Positions 44,332 through 57,245 of a stretch of 64,000 nucleotides of DNA are shown one piece after another. The DNA comes from Nicotiana tabacum. Its lineage: Eukaryota > Streptophyta > Magnoliopsida > Solanales > Solanaceae. The notes beneath the pieces are model-generated. The model was not told the origin of the DNA. It saw only the letters and a list, made by a program, of their open reading frames with translations, and searched no databases. A program made the position numbers and the translations under genes. The DNA lies in NCBI RefSeq assembly GCF_000715075.1, contig NC_134103.1, positions 57,256,230-57,320,229 on the forward strand, read 5' to 3'. The number at the start of each line of letters is the position of its first letter. Position 1 is the stretch's first letter.

Positions 44332-46967
44332 TGTAACGACCCGATTAGTACTTTTGCTTTCTAGATCCCCGTCCCCTTAATTAAGACTCCCCGTATGTGT
44401 TTTTTTACTATTTTATGACGTGCGAGGATGGTTAGTTCGGGTTTCGAAGGGTTCGGGTTGAAATCGAAACACTTAGTTTCTTAATAGTGGCTGATAATGG
44501 TTAAGTTTGACTTGAGTCAACTTTTTGAGTAAACGACCTCGGAACCGGGATTTGATGGTCCCAATAGGTTTGTATGATGATTTTAGACTTGGGAGTATGT
44601 TTGGATCGGTTTTCAGATGACCCGGGAGCATTTCGGCGCTTAATATTGGAAGTTGGTGCATTGAAGGTTTTCAAGTTCTTTAAGTTTGGTTTGGAGTAGG
44701 TTTTTGTGTTATCGAGCTCCGTTTGGAATTTTGAGCCTGGGAATAGTTCCGTATTGTGATTTATGACTTGCACATAATATTTTGTCTCATTCTGAGTAGT
44801 TTAAGTATGATTCAGCGCGTTCTGAGTAAGTTGGAAGAACTTGAAGTTCATAAGTTGATTCGATTTGATTTTGGGGTATGATTCTTAGTTTTGATGTTAT
44901 TTTACGCATTCCGAGGGTTCGAGCAAGTCCGTTTTATGTTTACAAACTTGTAGGTATGTTTGGACGGTGTTATTCGGTGCACTCGCACCTGCGTGGAAAT
45001 GGTCGCAGGTGCGAGGAATGCGATTGCAGAAGCGGAAAATGCCAGCAAGCTTGGGTTCGCAGGTGCAACCCACTTTTCCGCAGAAGAGGGCTCGCAGAAG
45101 CGAGACTTTATCTGCAGAAGTGAGAGTGGCTGGCTTGGGCAAGGTCTGCACTTGCGCCTAATTGTCCGTTGAAGCAGAGCCGTAGGTGCGACTATTTTGT
45201 CGCAGGTGCGAAAATCGCTAGGGCAGGAAGGGTGCATTTATATCAAACTTGGGTTCTTTTTCTCTCATTTTCACTTGGGTTGGTCGATTGTGGAGCTCTT
45301 GGAGAGGGTTTTTCACTTACCATCGTGTGGTAAGTAATTACTACTTAATATGACTTTAATACGCGGATTTTGGGTAGATTCTTAACATGTAAATTGTAGA
45401 AAATATGGGTTTAGTTGAGAAACCTAGGTTTTGATAAAAATGGAATGAGACGACAAAAATGATTATGGAAATGTGTAGAAATTATATATTTGGGTTTGTA
45501 AGGTTATGGGTAACATTTATCTTCTTAATTTTCGGAATCCGGGCACGTGGGCCCCCGGGTAAATTTTAGGAATCTTCCAATTTTTGTTGGGTAATTACTC
45601 TAGGAGCTAAATTATGAACATTTGAGTATATATTGATTAATTTATATAATATTTGGCCAGTTTTGGATTGTTCGGCACCGACTTGAGGATTTAGAGCGAA
45701 TTTGTGGACCGAAAGTGAGCTTGAGAACGATGTAAGTCTCTTGCCTAACCTTGTAAGAGGGAATTTACCCCATAGGTGTTTTAAATTACTATTTTTACTA
45801 ATTGTGGGTGATACGTACGCACGAAGTGACGAGAGTCCGTGTATAGCTATAAAATCATGCTTATGTCCGGGTAGTTTTAGGACCCTATCATGAAATACTT
45901 GTATTGTTTGCACTCTACTTGTTAATTTAAGTGATTAAATTATATTGAAATTTGATAAAGGATTCGAAAAGACCAAACTTCACTTACGTTGAGTTTTGGC
46001 GGGTTACTTGACCGTCGATAGAAATTGTACCTCCTTGTGTATTAGTCTTGTGATAGGCTTTCAATCGGATGTTTGTAGAGTATTCTCTCTTCTTGTGGAG
46101 CAAGCCGAACGACTCGGTAGTATAATAAATGCATCTATGGTTCGTGTTGGTCAACCCTCGGCAGTGTACACATTATTCTAGATCGCGCCGTATGACTTCA
46201 GCATAAGTCATGCGTGTTAATGCTCGGAGTCCGATTACACTTGATATTACTTCCATGTCTTGACAAACTATAGTTTACTTGATAGCCCGTATTTGTTGAA
46301 GCTAGTATGTGCTAATTGGAGGTTTTGAATTGACATCTTGTTAAAGAATCACTTATTTACTGTTTATTATTGTGTTATTATTATTGACGTATACCATGCC
46401 TATTTAGAATTTCCTTACTTTATTTATTAGCCCATAGTAAATGTCGATGTCGATCCCCCGTCACTACTTCTTTGAGGTTAGAATAGATACGTACTGGGTA
46501 CTTGTTGTTTATATACTCACGCTACACTTTTGCACTAATCGTTCAAGATCTGAGGTACTCTGTGTCCGTTACCCCGTTACCCCGAGGGTTAGTGGTGAGT
46601 TGTTCTCTGTGTCCGTTCTGTAGCACCCACAGTCTCTCTTTTGTACTTACTTTCTGTCTATCTTATTCCAGACAGTAGCATAGGTGGTTTGTATATTCTA
46701 CTTGTTATTGATACACTTGTGACACCGGGTTTTGGGAGTATTCTAGTAGACACTTTATGGTTTTGAATATTTATTTCACTGTATTTACTCTCTCATTAGC
46801 TTATGGCCTACCTTACTATAATTTTCCACTACTCATCTACTTAATAAATAAAAATCAACTACATTGAAATTATTAAAAAGAACAAATACATGACTAGTTC
46901 ACCATTGGCTTGCCTAGCAGCGACGTTGGGCGCCATCACGGCCTATAGGGGAAATTGTGTCATGATA
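44332..46967 (+). mobile_element. 5' LTR of element L
   Basis: 2,636 bp, from TGTAACGACCCGATTAG to GTGTCATGATA (normally GACA). It aligns closely with 54771-57245, including the CG-rich zone at 44960-45235. Confidence 0.87.
44960..45235. repeat. CG-rich motif array in the L 5' LTR
   Basis: Alternating tcgcaggtgcga-type palindromes and gcagaagcg words at roughly 20 to 30-bp spacing. The copy in the other LTR is at 55255-55490. The motif differs from that in A, E, J, K and P. Confidence 0.75.
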
Positions 46968-47370
46968 GTGTGTCACTTTGGGGTGCTTCGGTTCTGTTTG
47001 TAAAGAAAAAATAAGGTTCTATGCGCATTTGTATCGATTATCGGTAGTTGAACAAGGTTACAGTGAAGAACAGATATTCATTGCCACGCATTGATGACCT
47101 ATTCGATCAGCTACAGGATGCTAGAGTGTTCTCAAAGATTGATTTGCGATCAGGTTACCATCAGCTAAAGATTCGGGATTAGGATATTCTAAAGACCGCT
47201 TTCACGACTCAATATGGTCATTACGAGTTCCTTGTGATTTTATTCAGGCTGACTAATGCCCCAACATCGTTCATGCACCAGATGAACTGTGTATTCCAGC
47301 CCTATCTTGATTCGTTCATCATTGTGTTTATTGACGACATCTTGATGTACTCCTGCAGCCGGGAAGATCA
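46968..47370 (+). pseudogene. Duplicated RT fragment after the L 5' LTR
   Basis: Encodes SLWGASVLFVKK, then [33 protein letters not shown] and [16 protein letters not shown]. It matches 57246-57648 almost base for base, including shared damage (the same TAG after ATCGATTATCGG, and LFRLTNAP in place of SFGLTNAP). It ends at catgag, where L gag sequence begins. It is not part of a normal element order. Confidence 0.87.
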
Positions 47371-48770
47371 TGAGTTGCTCCCCCTGTTGCTAGAGGCCGA
47401 GGCAGAGGCAAGGGAAGAGCTCCAGCTCACGCTAGAGGATGAGGGCGTCCTAGAGTTGCTCTATTTGTGCCACAAGTGGATCCAGTGGAGGATCTTGTTA
47501 TTCAGGAGTAGGGTGAGGTACCTGCAGCCGAGCTGGCCCTAGTGGATTTCATCTCCCCACCAGGATTCCAGGTGGTCATGGGCCGTATGCTGTGGTTTAT
47601 GGACTCTATGACGCATGCTGGTTTATTTTCAGCAGACCCAGACACATCTCAGGCAGGAGGGGAGCATAGACCCCTAGCTCTAAGGCTCCAGGGCATGTAG
47701 CTGCCATATATCAGGCCCCGGGTGCACTACCTGTGGGTGGAGCTCAGCCATTAGCAGCGTCTATACGAGAGCCTAGACCAGCCGTGATCGGCGAGCCGTA
47801 GAAGCTATTGGATAGATGGACCAAGCTACATCTTCCTGCCTTTGGCGATGAGTGACATGAGGACCCCCCACGACATTGTTAATTGTTGCAGTGACAGACT
47901 ACACAACATGAGGATATTGGAGTCCCACAGGGTGGACTTTACCACCTTTCAGCTGGAGGGCAGGGCCCGTAGATGGTGGCAGTCCTATCTTCTCAGTAGA
48001 CCAGCAAGTTCTCCTCCATTGACTCGAGACCAGTTTGCACGCCTCCTTTTGGAGAGACATATCCCACCCTCTCATAGGGAAGCGTTATAGGGTCAGTTCG
48101 AGAGGCTCAAGCAGGGTCAGATGTCTGTGACCGACTATGAGGCAAGATTCTCTAAGTTGTCTTGCCATGCACTTATGATACTCCCCTCTAATGCAGAGAT
48201 AGTGCGGAGGTTTATTGCGAGTTTGCACTATGGTATCCAGGTTACTATGGCCCGAGAGGTTGAGATGGGGACTCCTTACGAGAAGGTTATGGAGATAGCT
48301 CGGAGGATCGAAGGTATTCGTCAGCAGGGCCGGGAGCAGGCGCCGAAGGACAAGCGGTTTCGATATTCTGGAGGGTTCAGTGGTTCTCCATTTGGGGGCA
48401 GAGGTCAGTTTGTGAGGGTCCAGTCTAGTAGGGCCACGTATCCAGCATCGCCACCTTCTCGGGGTGCTCCAGTGCGGCCCTATTTCAGTGCCATTTCAGA
48501 GAGCTCCTACCGTCCACCGGCTATTCAGGGTTCCTTTAGTGGGAGTTCAGGTCCCTAGAGTTAGACTCAGGGTCAGTCATCTTCCGCACCGAGAGGTTGA
48601 TTCGAGTACGGGGATCTTGGTCATGTGGTGAGATTCTGCCCCAGGCTTCGGGGCAAGGTAGTACAACAGGGTCATCAGCCCATGATTACCGCACCAGGTG
48701 CCACACCAGCCATCCGGATAGGGGCTGTCCTAGAGGTGAAGGCCAATCAGGTGGCGCTCCAACTAGATTC
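47371..48770 (+). pseudogene. gag of element L, 5'-truncated
   Basis: Begins in a Gly/Arg-rich segment and runs in one main frame through several stops (near 47432, 47698 and 48088). The core includes DRLHNMRILESHRVDFTTF, LEGRARRWWQSYLLSRP, FARLLLERHIPPSHREAL, MSVTDYEARFSKLSCHA and EKVMEIARRIEGIRQQG. A Ser/Pro-rich tail leads to FEYGDLGHVVRFC near 48601, a zinc knuckle whose first Cys residues are lost. The usual start of this gag (compare 35822) is missing because of the rearrangement with the RT fragment. Confidence 0.85.
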
Positions 48771-51265
48771 TATGCCTTTCCTGCAAGACCAGATGCAGTA
48801 GCCTTAGATGCCGTGATCACAAGTATTATTTCTGTCTATGGTAGGGATGCTTCGGTAGTATTTGATCCAGGGTCTATGTATTCCTATGTTTCATCTCTAC
48901 TTGCTCATTTTCTGGGTGTTCCTCGCGAGTCCTTGTGTACACCTGTATATGTGTCCATGCCAGTAGGCGATTTTGTTGTTGTAGATCGGATTTACCAGTC
49001 CCGTATCATGACTTTCTGTGGTTATGAGATTAGAGCGGATCTTCTGTTGCTCGATATGACCGACTTTGAGGTCATCCTAGGCATGGACTGGTTGTCTCCA
49101 TACCATGACGTCCTTGATTGCCATGCCAAGACTATTACCATGGTGATACATGAGTTTCCTAGATTGCAGTGGAAGGGTTCATATGTCAGTGCATCTAGTC
49201 AGCTTGACACATGGTCGAGAAGGGTTTTTTGTCTTATCTAGCTTATGTTCGGTATACTGCTGCAGAGACTCTAATGATTGATTTAGTGCCCGTGGTGTGG
49301 GAGTTCTCCGATGTGTTTTCTTCTGATCTACCAGGCATCCCACCAGATCGTGATATCGATTTCTGTATAAATTTGGCTCCAGGTACCCAGCCTATCTCTA
49401 TTCCACCGTACCTTATGGCTCCGAAAGAGTTGAAGGAGTTGAAGGAACAACTTGAGGAGTTGCTAGCAAAGGGGTTCGTTAGACCGAGTGTATCGCCTTG
49501 GGGTGCACCGGTGTTGTTCGTGAAGAAGAAGGATGGGACTATACGAATGTGCATTGATTACTGCCAGTTGAACAAAGTTACGATTAAGAACAAGTACCCG
49601 TTACCACGTATTGATGATATGTTTGACTAGTTGCAGGGTGCCATGATCTTCTCTAGGATCGACTTGAGATCCGGTTATCATCAACTAAAGATTCGTGATT
49701 CGGATGTTTCGAAGATGACTTTCTGGACTAGATATGGCCACTATGAGTTTCTGGTGATGTGCTTCGTCTTAAACAATGCCCCTGCGGCATATATGGATTT
49801 GATAAACTGGGTGTTTAGGCCATATATTGATTCGTATGCCATTGTCTTCATTGATGACATATTGATCAACTTGCGTAGCATGGAGGAGCACGAGCATCAT
49901 TTGAGAGTTGTGCTTCAGACTTTGCGGGAGCAGAATCTATATGCTAAGTTCTCCAAGTGCGAGTTCTGGTTAGATTCTGTGGCATTCTTGAGGCATGTTG
50001 TATCGGGCGAGGGTATTAAGGTAGATCCCAGGAAGATCGAGGCAGTCCAGAGTTGGCCTCGTCCTACCATAGCGACTGAGATCAGTAGCTTCTTGGGGCT
50101 AGCAAGTTATTATCGCCAGTTTATGGAGGGCTTCTCATCTATTGTAGCACCTTTGACTAGATTGACCCAGAAAGGTGCTCCGTTCCAATGGTCCGATGAT
50201 TGCAAGGCGAGATTTTAGAAGCTCAAGAGCGCATTGACTACAAGATCAGTGTTAGTGTTGCCTTCCGGTTCAGGGATGTATACTGTGTATTGTGACGCTT
50301 CACGCGTTGGCCTGGGGTGTGTATTGATGTAGGAGGGGCGAGTTATTGCATATGTTTCACGTCAGCTGAAGCCCCACGAGAAGAATTACCCCGTACATGA
50401 TTTAGAGTTGGCCGCAATTGTTCATGCTCTCAAGATCTGGAAGCATTATCTTTATGGGGTGTCATGTGAGGTTTACACCGATCATCGCAACTTACAACAT
50501 TTGTTCAAGCAGAGGGATCTCAATTTGAGGCAGCACAGGTGGCTTGAGTTATTAATGACTATGATATTACCATCCTTTATCATCCAGGCAAGGGGAATGT
50601 GGTTGCGGATGCCTTAAGCATAAAGGTTGAGAGTATGGGTAGTTTGGCATTCATTTCAGCAGAGGAAAGTCCATTGGCTTTGGACATTCAGTCCTTGGCT
50701 AACAGACTTGTGAGGTTGAATATTTCCGAGGCTAGTCGAGTTCTTGCATGCGTCGTCGCTCAGTATTTATTATTCAAGCAGATCAAGGCTCGTCAGTACG
50801 ATGATCTGCACTTGCTGGTTCTTAGGGAGACTGTATTATAAGGTGGTGCCAAGGAGGTTACTATCGATGAGGATGGTGTTCTGCGACTCCAGGGTCGTCT
50901 ATGTGTTCCTAATGTTGGATTGAGGGAGAAGATTCTAGAGGAAGCACACAGTTCTCGGTATTCTATTCATCCAGGTGCTACGAAGATGTATCGCGACCTG
51001 AGGCAACATTATTGGTGGTGGCCGATGAAGAAAGACATAGTTGAGTATGTAGCGAGGTGCCTAAATTGCCAGCAAGTTAAGTATGAGCACCAGAGGTGGG
51101 GTGGCCTACTTCAGTAGATGGTTATAGCTGAGTGGAAATGGGAGCGCATCACTATGGACTTCGTAGTTGGGTTGCCACTGACTTTGAGGAAGTTTAATGC
51201 AGTTCGGGTCATTGTCGATAGGTTGACCAAGTCAGCACACTTTATTCCGGTTGTGACTATGTATT
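48771..51265 (+). pseudogene. Protease, RT, RNase H and integrase start of element L, broken
   Basis: The protease keeps VFDPGSMYSYVSS (Asp codon near 48864) and VILGMDWLSPYH. 49211-50218 is nearly open [18 protein letters not shown], one TAG at 49628, [26 protein letters not shown] near 49845, and [11 protein letters not shown]. RNase H at about 50275-50620 has VYCDASRVGLGC and [13 protein letters not shown], with a frameshift near 50570. The integrase zinc domain is complete at 50935-51080 (HSSRYSIHPGATKMY, CLNCQQ), and MDFVVGLP keeps the first catalytic Asp near 51156. Solo LTR P then splits the core at 51266. At least three stops are consistent with CAG to TAG. Confidence 0.87.
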
Positions 51266-51439
51266 TGTAACACCCTGAAAAATTTCGAAGTACTTAAGTG
51301 TGAAGCCCGGTAAAATTTGCAAAGAAAATAATGTTTCATGGTGCCGGACTAGGCATACGTGTTTGAGGATTGTAGAAATTCTTTTTGGGTTGAACAATGC
51401 ACCGGAAAGTAAAGGAAAATATTTGGCGGAAGAGTGCAT

Positions 51440-51690
51440 TTTTGCGGTCCATTATGCGACCGCAGAACCACTCTGCGGACCGCATAATGGCCGCAGAGTG
51501 AGGCAGTTAACTGGGTCAGTTGGAAGCAACTATGTGGTCGACTATGCGACCACATAATTGTTATGCGGTGCATTATGCGATCGCATAGTGACCGCAAACA
51601 CAGACAATTCTTTTGGCTATTTTGTAACAAATTATGCAACTGATATGTGGTCCGCATATCGGTTATGCGATCGCATATGTGATCGCACAC
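51440..51690. repeat. CG-rich palindromic array in P
   Basis: The densest example: attatgcgaccgcagaacca, ctctgcggaccgcataatgg, ttatgcgatcgcatatgtga and similar, with near-perfect palindromes about every 20 bp. Confidence 0.8.
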
Positions 51691-52727
51691 CTTGTTCCGG
51701 AGCTCCATTTTTGGGTTTTTAAAACCGACCCTATTTCGTTAAATACACGTTTTGGGCCATTTTTGAGATATAATCTGACATTTTAGAGTGAGAGAGAGTG
51801 CCCTAGAGTGAGAAGGTGTTCTTCAATAATTGTTCTTCAATTCTTACTCAAGGTTTGGAAGATTAAGAAGGCAAGCTCACTAGGTCTTCATCCTAGAGGT
51901 AAGATTCTACACCCTAAACCTTAATTTCGAAATCACCCTAAAATGGGTAATTAGCAAGAGAATTTTTGGGCATGAGAGTTGATTATTTTACATGCATGTG
52001 ATATCAAGGGGTGTAGGAAGATTGTTGAACTAAACATGGTAAAGATTGAGTTTTGGGATGATGGAATCCTCCATAAAAGGACTTTGAAACCTTGTGCATA
52101 CCTAGTGTTTGATAAAATGCTCAAATGAGCTAGAACCATGATCATCTTCCTAATTTTTATTCAATTTGTTATATTTCTAAAATAGATTGAAGTTGCTAAG
52201 AATTCCGGAACGTTTTAGAGTTTAAGGAAGCTCAATTGAGGTATGTTGGCTAAACTCTTCTCTTAGAATTGAATCCCATGATATTCATGTAAATTATATA
52301 AGTCCCGAGTGATTCATTATGAAATTGGCTATTCCGAGTAAGATTGGGTTGAAAGATATATGTTCAACAAGCATCCCAAATGCTCTATTCATGTTATGTT
52401 ACCACTAGAGGATGTGTTAAAATATGGGTTGTGCATTAATAATATTTCGACTTTAAGTCAAGTTTAAATGAAGGCTATTATGCAAAATTTTATGAAATAT
52501 CTCTATGTGCATTAGACTCTCAATTGCTCACATGTGTACTACACACTTTGATCTGAATTGTGTTTTGTTGATGATGAGGATGATATTTGAAATTGATAAG
52601 GTGAGCATGAAATACTGAATATGAAAAATGTGCCAAGGATGATATTATAATTATGGCCACTAGTGCCAATGAAATGAAAAGATGTAAAAGAAGTATGAAA
52701 TGCGATGATTGATATAAAAAGGTTGAT

Positions 52728-53075
52728 GTCTCGAATAAGACAGCCTAGCCGATCGGGTTGTGATCGGATTCCATGCTAAACTTGCGGTGGTATTGGTAAT
52801 GATAGTAATTGTGGTTCATGTCTCTAATGAGATGGCCTAGCCGGTCGGGTCATGATCGGACTCCGTACTAAATTTACGGTGGTATTGATATTGACAGTAA
52901 TTGTGGTTGATTCTCTAATGAGATAGCCTAGCCGATCGTGTCGTGATCGGACTCCGTACTAAATTTACGGTGGTATTGGTATTGATGGTAATTGTGGTTG
53001 ATTCTCTAATGAGATAGCCTAGCCGATTGGGTCGTGATTGGACTCTGTGCTAAAGGTACGGTGGTATTGGTATTG
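52728..53075. repeat. Four-copy 91-bp tandem repeat in P
   Basis: Units start at about 52728, 52819, 52910 and 53000. Each has tctctaatgagatagcctag, a cgatcgggtcgtgatcgg core, and ttacggtggtattgg. Elements of the same family in E have about two units. Confidence 0.85.
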
Positions 53076-53781
53076 TGAACACTTGTATTGCGGACAATGG
53101 TATATCGATACTAAAAATCTCCCAATGTGAGATATGGAAATTAATTTGAACACTGTCTTGATCCTAAATTGAGGTATGATGTTGATTAAGGATTTCATTG
53201 ATATTATGATAATCTTATTTGTATTAATTGTCATTCTATTGACAGGGTGTTTAGTTATACATACTAGTACTATTCGACGGTACTAATGTCCCTTTTGCCG
53301 GGGGCGCTGCATCTTTCAATGGATGCAGGTGGTTCCACAGCAGGAGATATTTATCAGTGATAGCAGTGCACCTTCTTCCCAACTGACTTGGTGAGCCCCA
53401 CTTCTTTCCGGGGTAATGAATCTTTTGTACTTGTGTATTCTGTTTGAGGTATAGCCGGAGCCTTATTGTCGGTATTATCTTTGTACTCTTCTTTATCTAT
53501 AGAGGCTCCGTAGACATAGTGTGGGTTGTGTATTGGTGCTGGGGAAAGACAAACTATGTTATGTTGTGATTGTATTACTTGACCATTTGAGACTTTAAAA
53601 ATGATGAAACTATTAGAAATGAATTGGTATTGTAGATATGAACACATTTTCGTCTAATTAATGAAAATATGTATTATCTCTATTCGTGGATGAGTTTGGG
53701 TAGAATGAAATCTAACAGGCTTGCTTGGTCGGGTTCACTCGGTTGAGTGCCGGTCGTGCTCTTAGATTTTGGGGCGTGACA

Positions 53782-54756
53782 ATATTCTTCAGAGAGATTG
53801 GCCCCGATTTACATTCAGGAGATTGTTTGGTTGCATGGTGTCCTTATTTGCATCATTTCAGATATAGGCCCTCAGTTCACTTCACACTTCTAGAGAGTAG
53901 TTTAGAGCGAGTTGGGTACCCATGTAGAGATCAGCACAGCCTTTCATGTGCAGACCAACAGGCAGTCAGAGCAGACGGTTCAGATCTTGGAGGATATGCT
54001 TAGAGAATGCATGATTGACTTCGGAGGGCAGTGGGATCGATTCTTGCCTTTGGCTGAGTTTCCTTATAACAATAGTTATCAGTCTAGCATTGAGGTGGCT
54101 CTATTTGAGGCTTTGTATGGTCGACGATGTCGTTCACCCATCAGATGGTTTGATCCCAGCGAGGTTAGGTTATATGGTACTGATTTAGTGAAGGATGTCT
54201 TGGAGAAGATTAAGTTAATTAAGGAGTGACTTCGCATAACACATTCCAGACAGAAGAGTTACGTGGATCAAAAGGCGCGTGATTTATCATTTATGGTGGG
54301 CGAGAAGGTTCTCCTGAAAGTCTCGCCAATAAAGGGAATCATGAGGTTTCGGGAAGAAGGGCAAGTTGGGCCCAAAGTTTATAGGTCCATTTGAGGGGTT
54401 AGGCGAGTTGGGGAGGTTTCTTATGAGCTTGCTTTGCCTCCCAATCTATCGGGACATCATCCAGTTTTCCATGTGTCTATGCTGTGGAAGTATCATGCCG
54501 ATAGGTCGCATGCGTTAGACTATAACACGGTTCAGGTAAATGAGAGCCTAGGTTATGAGGAGGATCCAGTTGCCATTGTTGACTAAGAAGTTTGCCAGTT
54601 GAGGTATAAGAAGATTTTTGCGGTAATGGGTCAGTTGAGGGGTCAACCAGTCGAGAAGAAGACTTGGGAAACTGAGGAGGACATGTTGAGCAGATATCCA
54701 CACCTATTTAGCACTCCATGTATGATTCTAGACCCGTTTGAGGACTAGCATTTGTT
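53782..54756 (+). pseudogene. Integrase core and chromodomain end of element L, broken
   Basis: Resumes with IISDIGPQFTSHF (the second catalytic Asp kept), a stop, then after a frame change GTHVEISTAF, QSEQTVQILEDMLRECMID, LPLAEFPYNNSYQSS and ALYGRRCRSPIRWFD (53912-54229). Past a TGA come KSYVDQKARDLSFMVGEKVLLKVSP and, in other frames, ALPPNLSGHHPVFHVSM and KKTWETEEDMLSRYPHLF, the chromodomain tail ending near 54750. The catalytic Glu block (QSEQT) is present. Confidence 0.85.
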
Positions 54757-54770
54757 TAAGAGGTAGAGAA
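54757..54770 (+). other. Polypurine tract of element L
   Basis: The purine-rich run aagaggtagagaa, with one T, lies directly before TGTAATGATCC, the 3' LTR start. Confidence 0.75.
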
Positions 54771-57245
54771 TGTAATGATCCGACTGGTCGTTTTGCTTTC
54801 TAGATCCATGTTCCCATAATTAAGACTCCCCGTATATGCTTTTACGTGTTTATGACTTGCGGGGATGGTTAGTTTCGGTTTGGAAGGGTTTGGGTTGAAA
54901 TCGGAACACTTAGTTCCTCAATAGTGGCTTATAATGGTTAAGTTTGACTTGAGTCAACGTTTTGAGTAAACGACTCCGAAACTGGGATTTGCTGGTCCCA
55001 ATAGGTTCGTATAATGATTTTGGACTTGGGCGTAAGTTCGGATCGGGTTTCGGATGACCCGGGAGCATTTCAGCGCTTAATATTAGAAGTTAGCGCATTG
55101 AAGGTTTTCAAGTTCTTTAAGTTTTGTTTGGAGTAGGTTTTGGTCTTATTGAGGTCTATTTGGGAATCGTAGCCAGGGAATAGTTCCGTATGGCGATTTA
55201 TGAATTGCACGCAAAATTTGGTGTATTTCCGAGTAGTTTATTTATGATTCGGCGCGTGGAAATGGTCGCAGGTGAGAGGAATGCGATCGCGAAAGCAGAA
55301 AATGCCAGCCAGCTTGGGTTCGTAGGTGCGACCCACTTTTCCGTGGAAGCGGGATCGCAGAAGCGAGACTTTTTTCATAGAAGCGAGAGTGGTTGGCCTG
55401 GGTAAGGTCCCCACCTGCGATGAATTGCCTGCAGAAGCGGAACCGCAGGTGCGACCATTTTGTCGCAGGTGCGAAAATCGCTGGGGCAGGAAAGGTGAAT
55501 TTATATCGAACCTGGGTTCTTTTTCTCTTATTTTCACTTGGGGTGGTCAATTATGGAGCTCTTGGATAGGGGTTTTTTTTTTTACCTATAATCGTGAGGT
55601 AAGTAATTACTACTTAATGTGAGTTTAATATGCGGATTTTTTGTAGATTCTTAACATGTAAATTGTAGAAATTATGGGTGTTGAAAAACTTAGGTTTTGA
55701 TAAAAGTGGAATTAGACCACTAAAATGATTATGGAATTGAGTAAAAATTATATATTTGGGTTCGTGGGATTATGGGTAATATTTATCTTAGAAAAGTTTC
55801 GGAATCCGGGCACGTGGGCCCGGGGTGAATTTTAGGAATCTTCCAATTTGGGTTAGGTGATTACTCTAGGAGCTAAATTATTAACATTTGAGCATATATT
55901 GATTAATTTATATAGTATTTGTCTAGTTTCGGATTGTTCGGCACCGACTTGAGGATTTAGAGCGAATTCGTGGACCGAAAATGAGCTTGAGAACGAGGCA
56001 AGTCTCTTGCCTAACCTTATAAGTGGGAATTTACCCCATAGGTTTTTAAATTACTATTTGTTACTAATTGTGGGTGCTACATACGCACGAAGTGATGAAA
56101 GTCCGTGCATAGCTATAAATCATGCTTATGTCTGGGTAGTTTTAGGACCCTATCATGAAATACTTGTATTGTTTGCACTCTACTTATTAAATTTAAGTAA
56201 TTAAATTATATTGAAACTTGATGAAGTATTCGAAAAGACCGAACTTCACTTACTTTGAGTTTTGGCGGGTTACTTGACCGTCGATAGAAATTTTGACTCC
56301 TTGTGTATTATTCTTGTGATAGCCTTTAAATCAGATGTTCATAGAGTATTCTCCCTTCTTGTGGAGCGGGACGAATGCCTCGGCAGTATAATAGATGCAT
56401 CTATGGTTCATTTTGGTCGACCCTCGGCAGTGTACATATTATTCTAGATCGGGCCGTGCGACCTCGGCATAAATCGTGTGTGTTAATGCTCGGAGTCCGA
56501 TTACACTTGATATTACTTCCATGAGTTGAGAAATTATATTTTACTTGATGGCCCGTATTTGTTTAAGCTGGTATGTGCTAATTGGAGGTTTTTAATTGAC
56601 TTCTAGTTAAAGAAACACTTATTTACTATTTGTTATTGTGTTATTATTATTGATGTATTCCATGCCTATTTAGAATTTCCGTACTTTATTTATTGGCCAA
56701 TAGTAAGCGTCGATGTCAACCCCTCGTCACTATATCTTTGAGGTTAGACTAGATACTTACTGGGTACATGTTGTTTATATACTCACGCTACACTTCTACA
56801 CTAATCGTGCAGATCTGAGGCATGGGAATCTAGCTATCATTCAGGCGCGCACCCACGTTACCCCGAGTCTTAGTGGTGAGCTACTCTCTGTGTCCGTTCT
56901 GCAGCACCTATAATCTCTCTTTTGTACTTACTTTCTGTCTATCTTATTCCAGACAGTAGCATAGTTTGTTTGTATATTCTACTAATTGCTCATACACTTG
57001 TGACACCGGGGTTTGGGAGTATTCTAGTAGACACTTTATGGTTTTGAGTATTTATTTCATTGTATTTACTCTCTCATTAGTTTATGCCTTGCTTTACCAT
57101 AAATTTCCACTACTCATCTACTTAATAAATAAAAATCTACTTTGAAATTATTAAAAAGAACAAATACATGACTAGTTCACCATTGGCTTGCCTAGCGGCG
57201 ACGTTGTGCACCGTCACGGCCTATAGGGGAAATTGTGTCATGACA
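54771..57245 (+). mobile_element. 3' LTR of element L
   Basis: 2,475 bp, ending GTGTCATGACA at 57245, collinear with 44332-46967. Its CG-rich zone is at 55255-55490. Confidence 0.88.
55255..55490. repeat. CG-rich motif array in the L 3' LTR
   Basis: tcgcaggtgcga and gcagaagcg-type words, as in the 5' LTR. Confidence 0.72.

Larger units (their letters stand above)
51266..53781 (+). mobile_element. Solo LTR P inserted in the L integrase
   Basis: 2,516 bp, from TGTAACACCCTG to GGGGCGTGACA, with flanks GTATT (51261-51265) and ATATT (53782-53786). The integrase reading continues across the flank (VTMYL, then SSER-like residues), confirming the site. It contains a CG-rich array (51440-51690) and four 91-bp repeats (52728-53075). 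It is the same family as K and related to the E LTRs. Confidence 0.87.
44332..57245 (+). mobile_element. Element L: chromovirus inserted in the M2 reverse transcriptase
   Basis: 5' LTR 44332-46967, then a 403-bp piece of M2-like RT, gag from 47371, pol to about 54750 (with solo LTR P inside), purine tract and 3' LTR 54771-57245. Flanks are GTGTT (44327-44331) and ATGTG (57246-57250), a weak target duplication; GTGTG also follows the 5' LTR. The gag start, leader and primer site are missing, replaced by the RT piece, so the element has been rearranged since insertion. Confidence 0.8.

Noticed and set aside
51440..51690. CRISPR-like regular repeats
   Set aside because: The units are degenerate palindromes without constant spacers, in a plant LTR. 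CRISPR arrays are prokaryotic.
52728..53075. Satellite or centromere repeat array
   Set aside because: Only four units, contained within a solo LTR with target duplications. Related LTRs carry fewer units.
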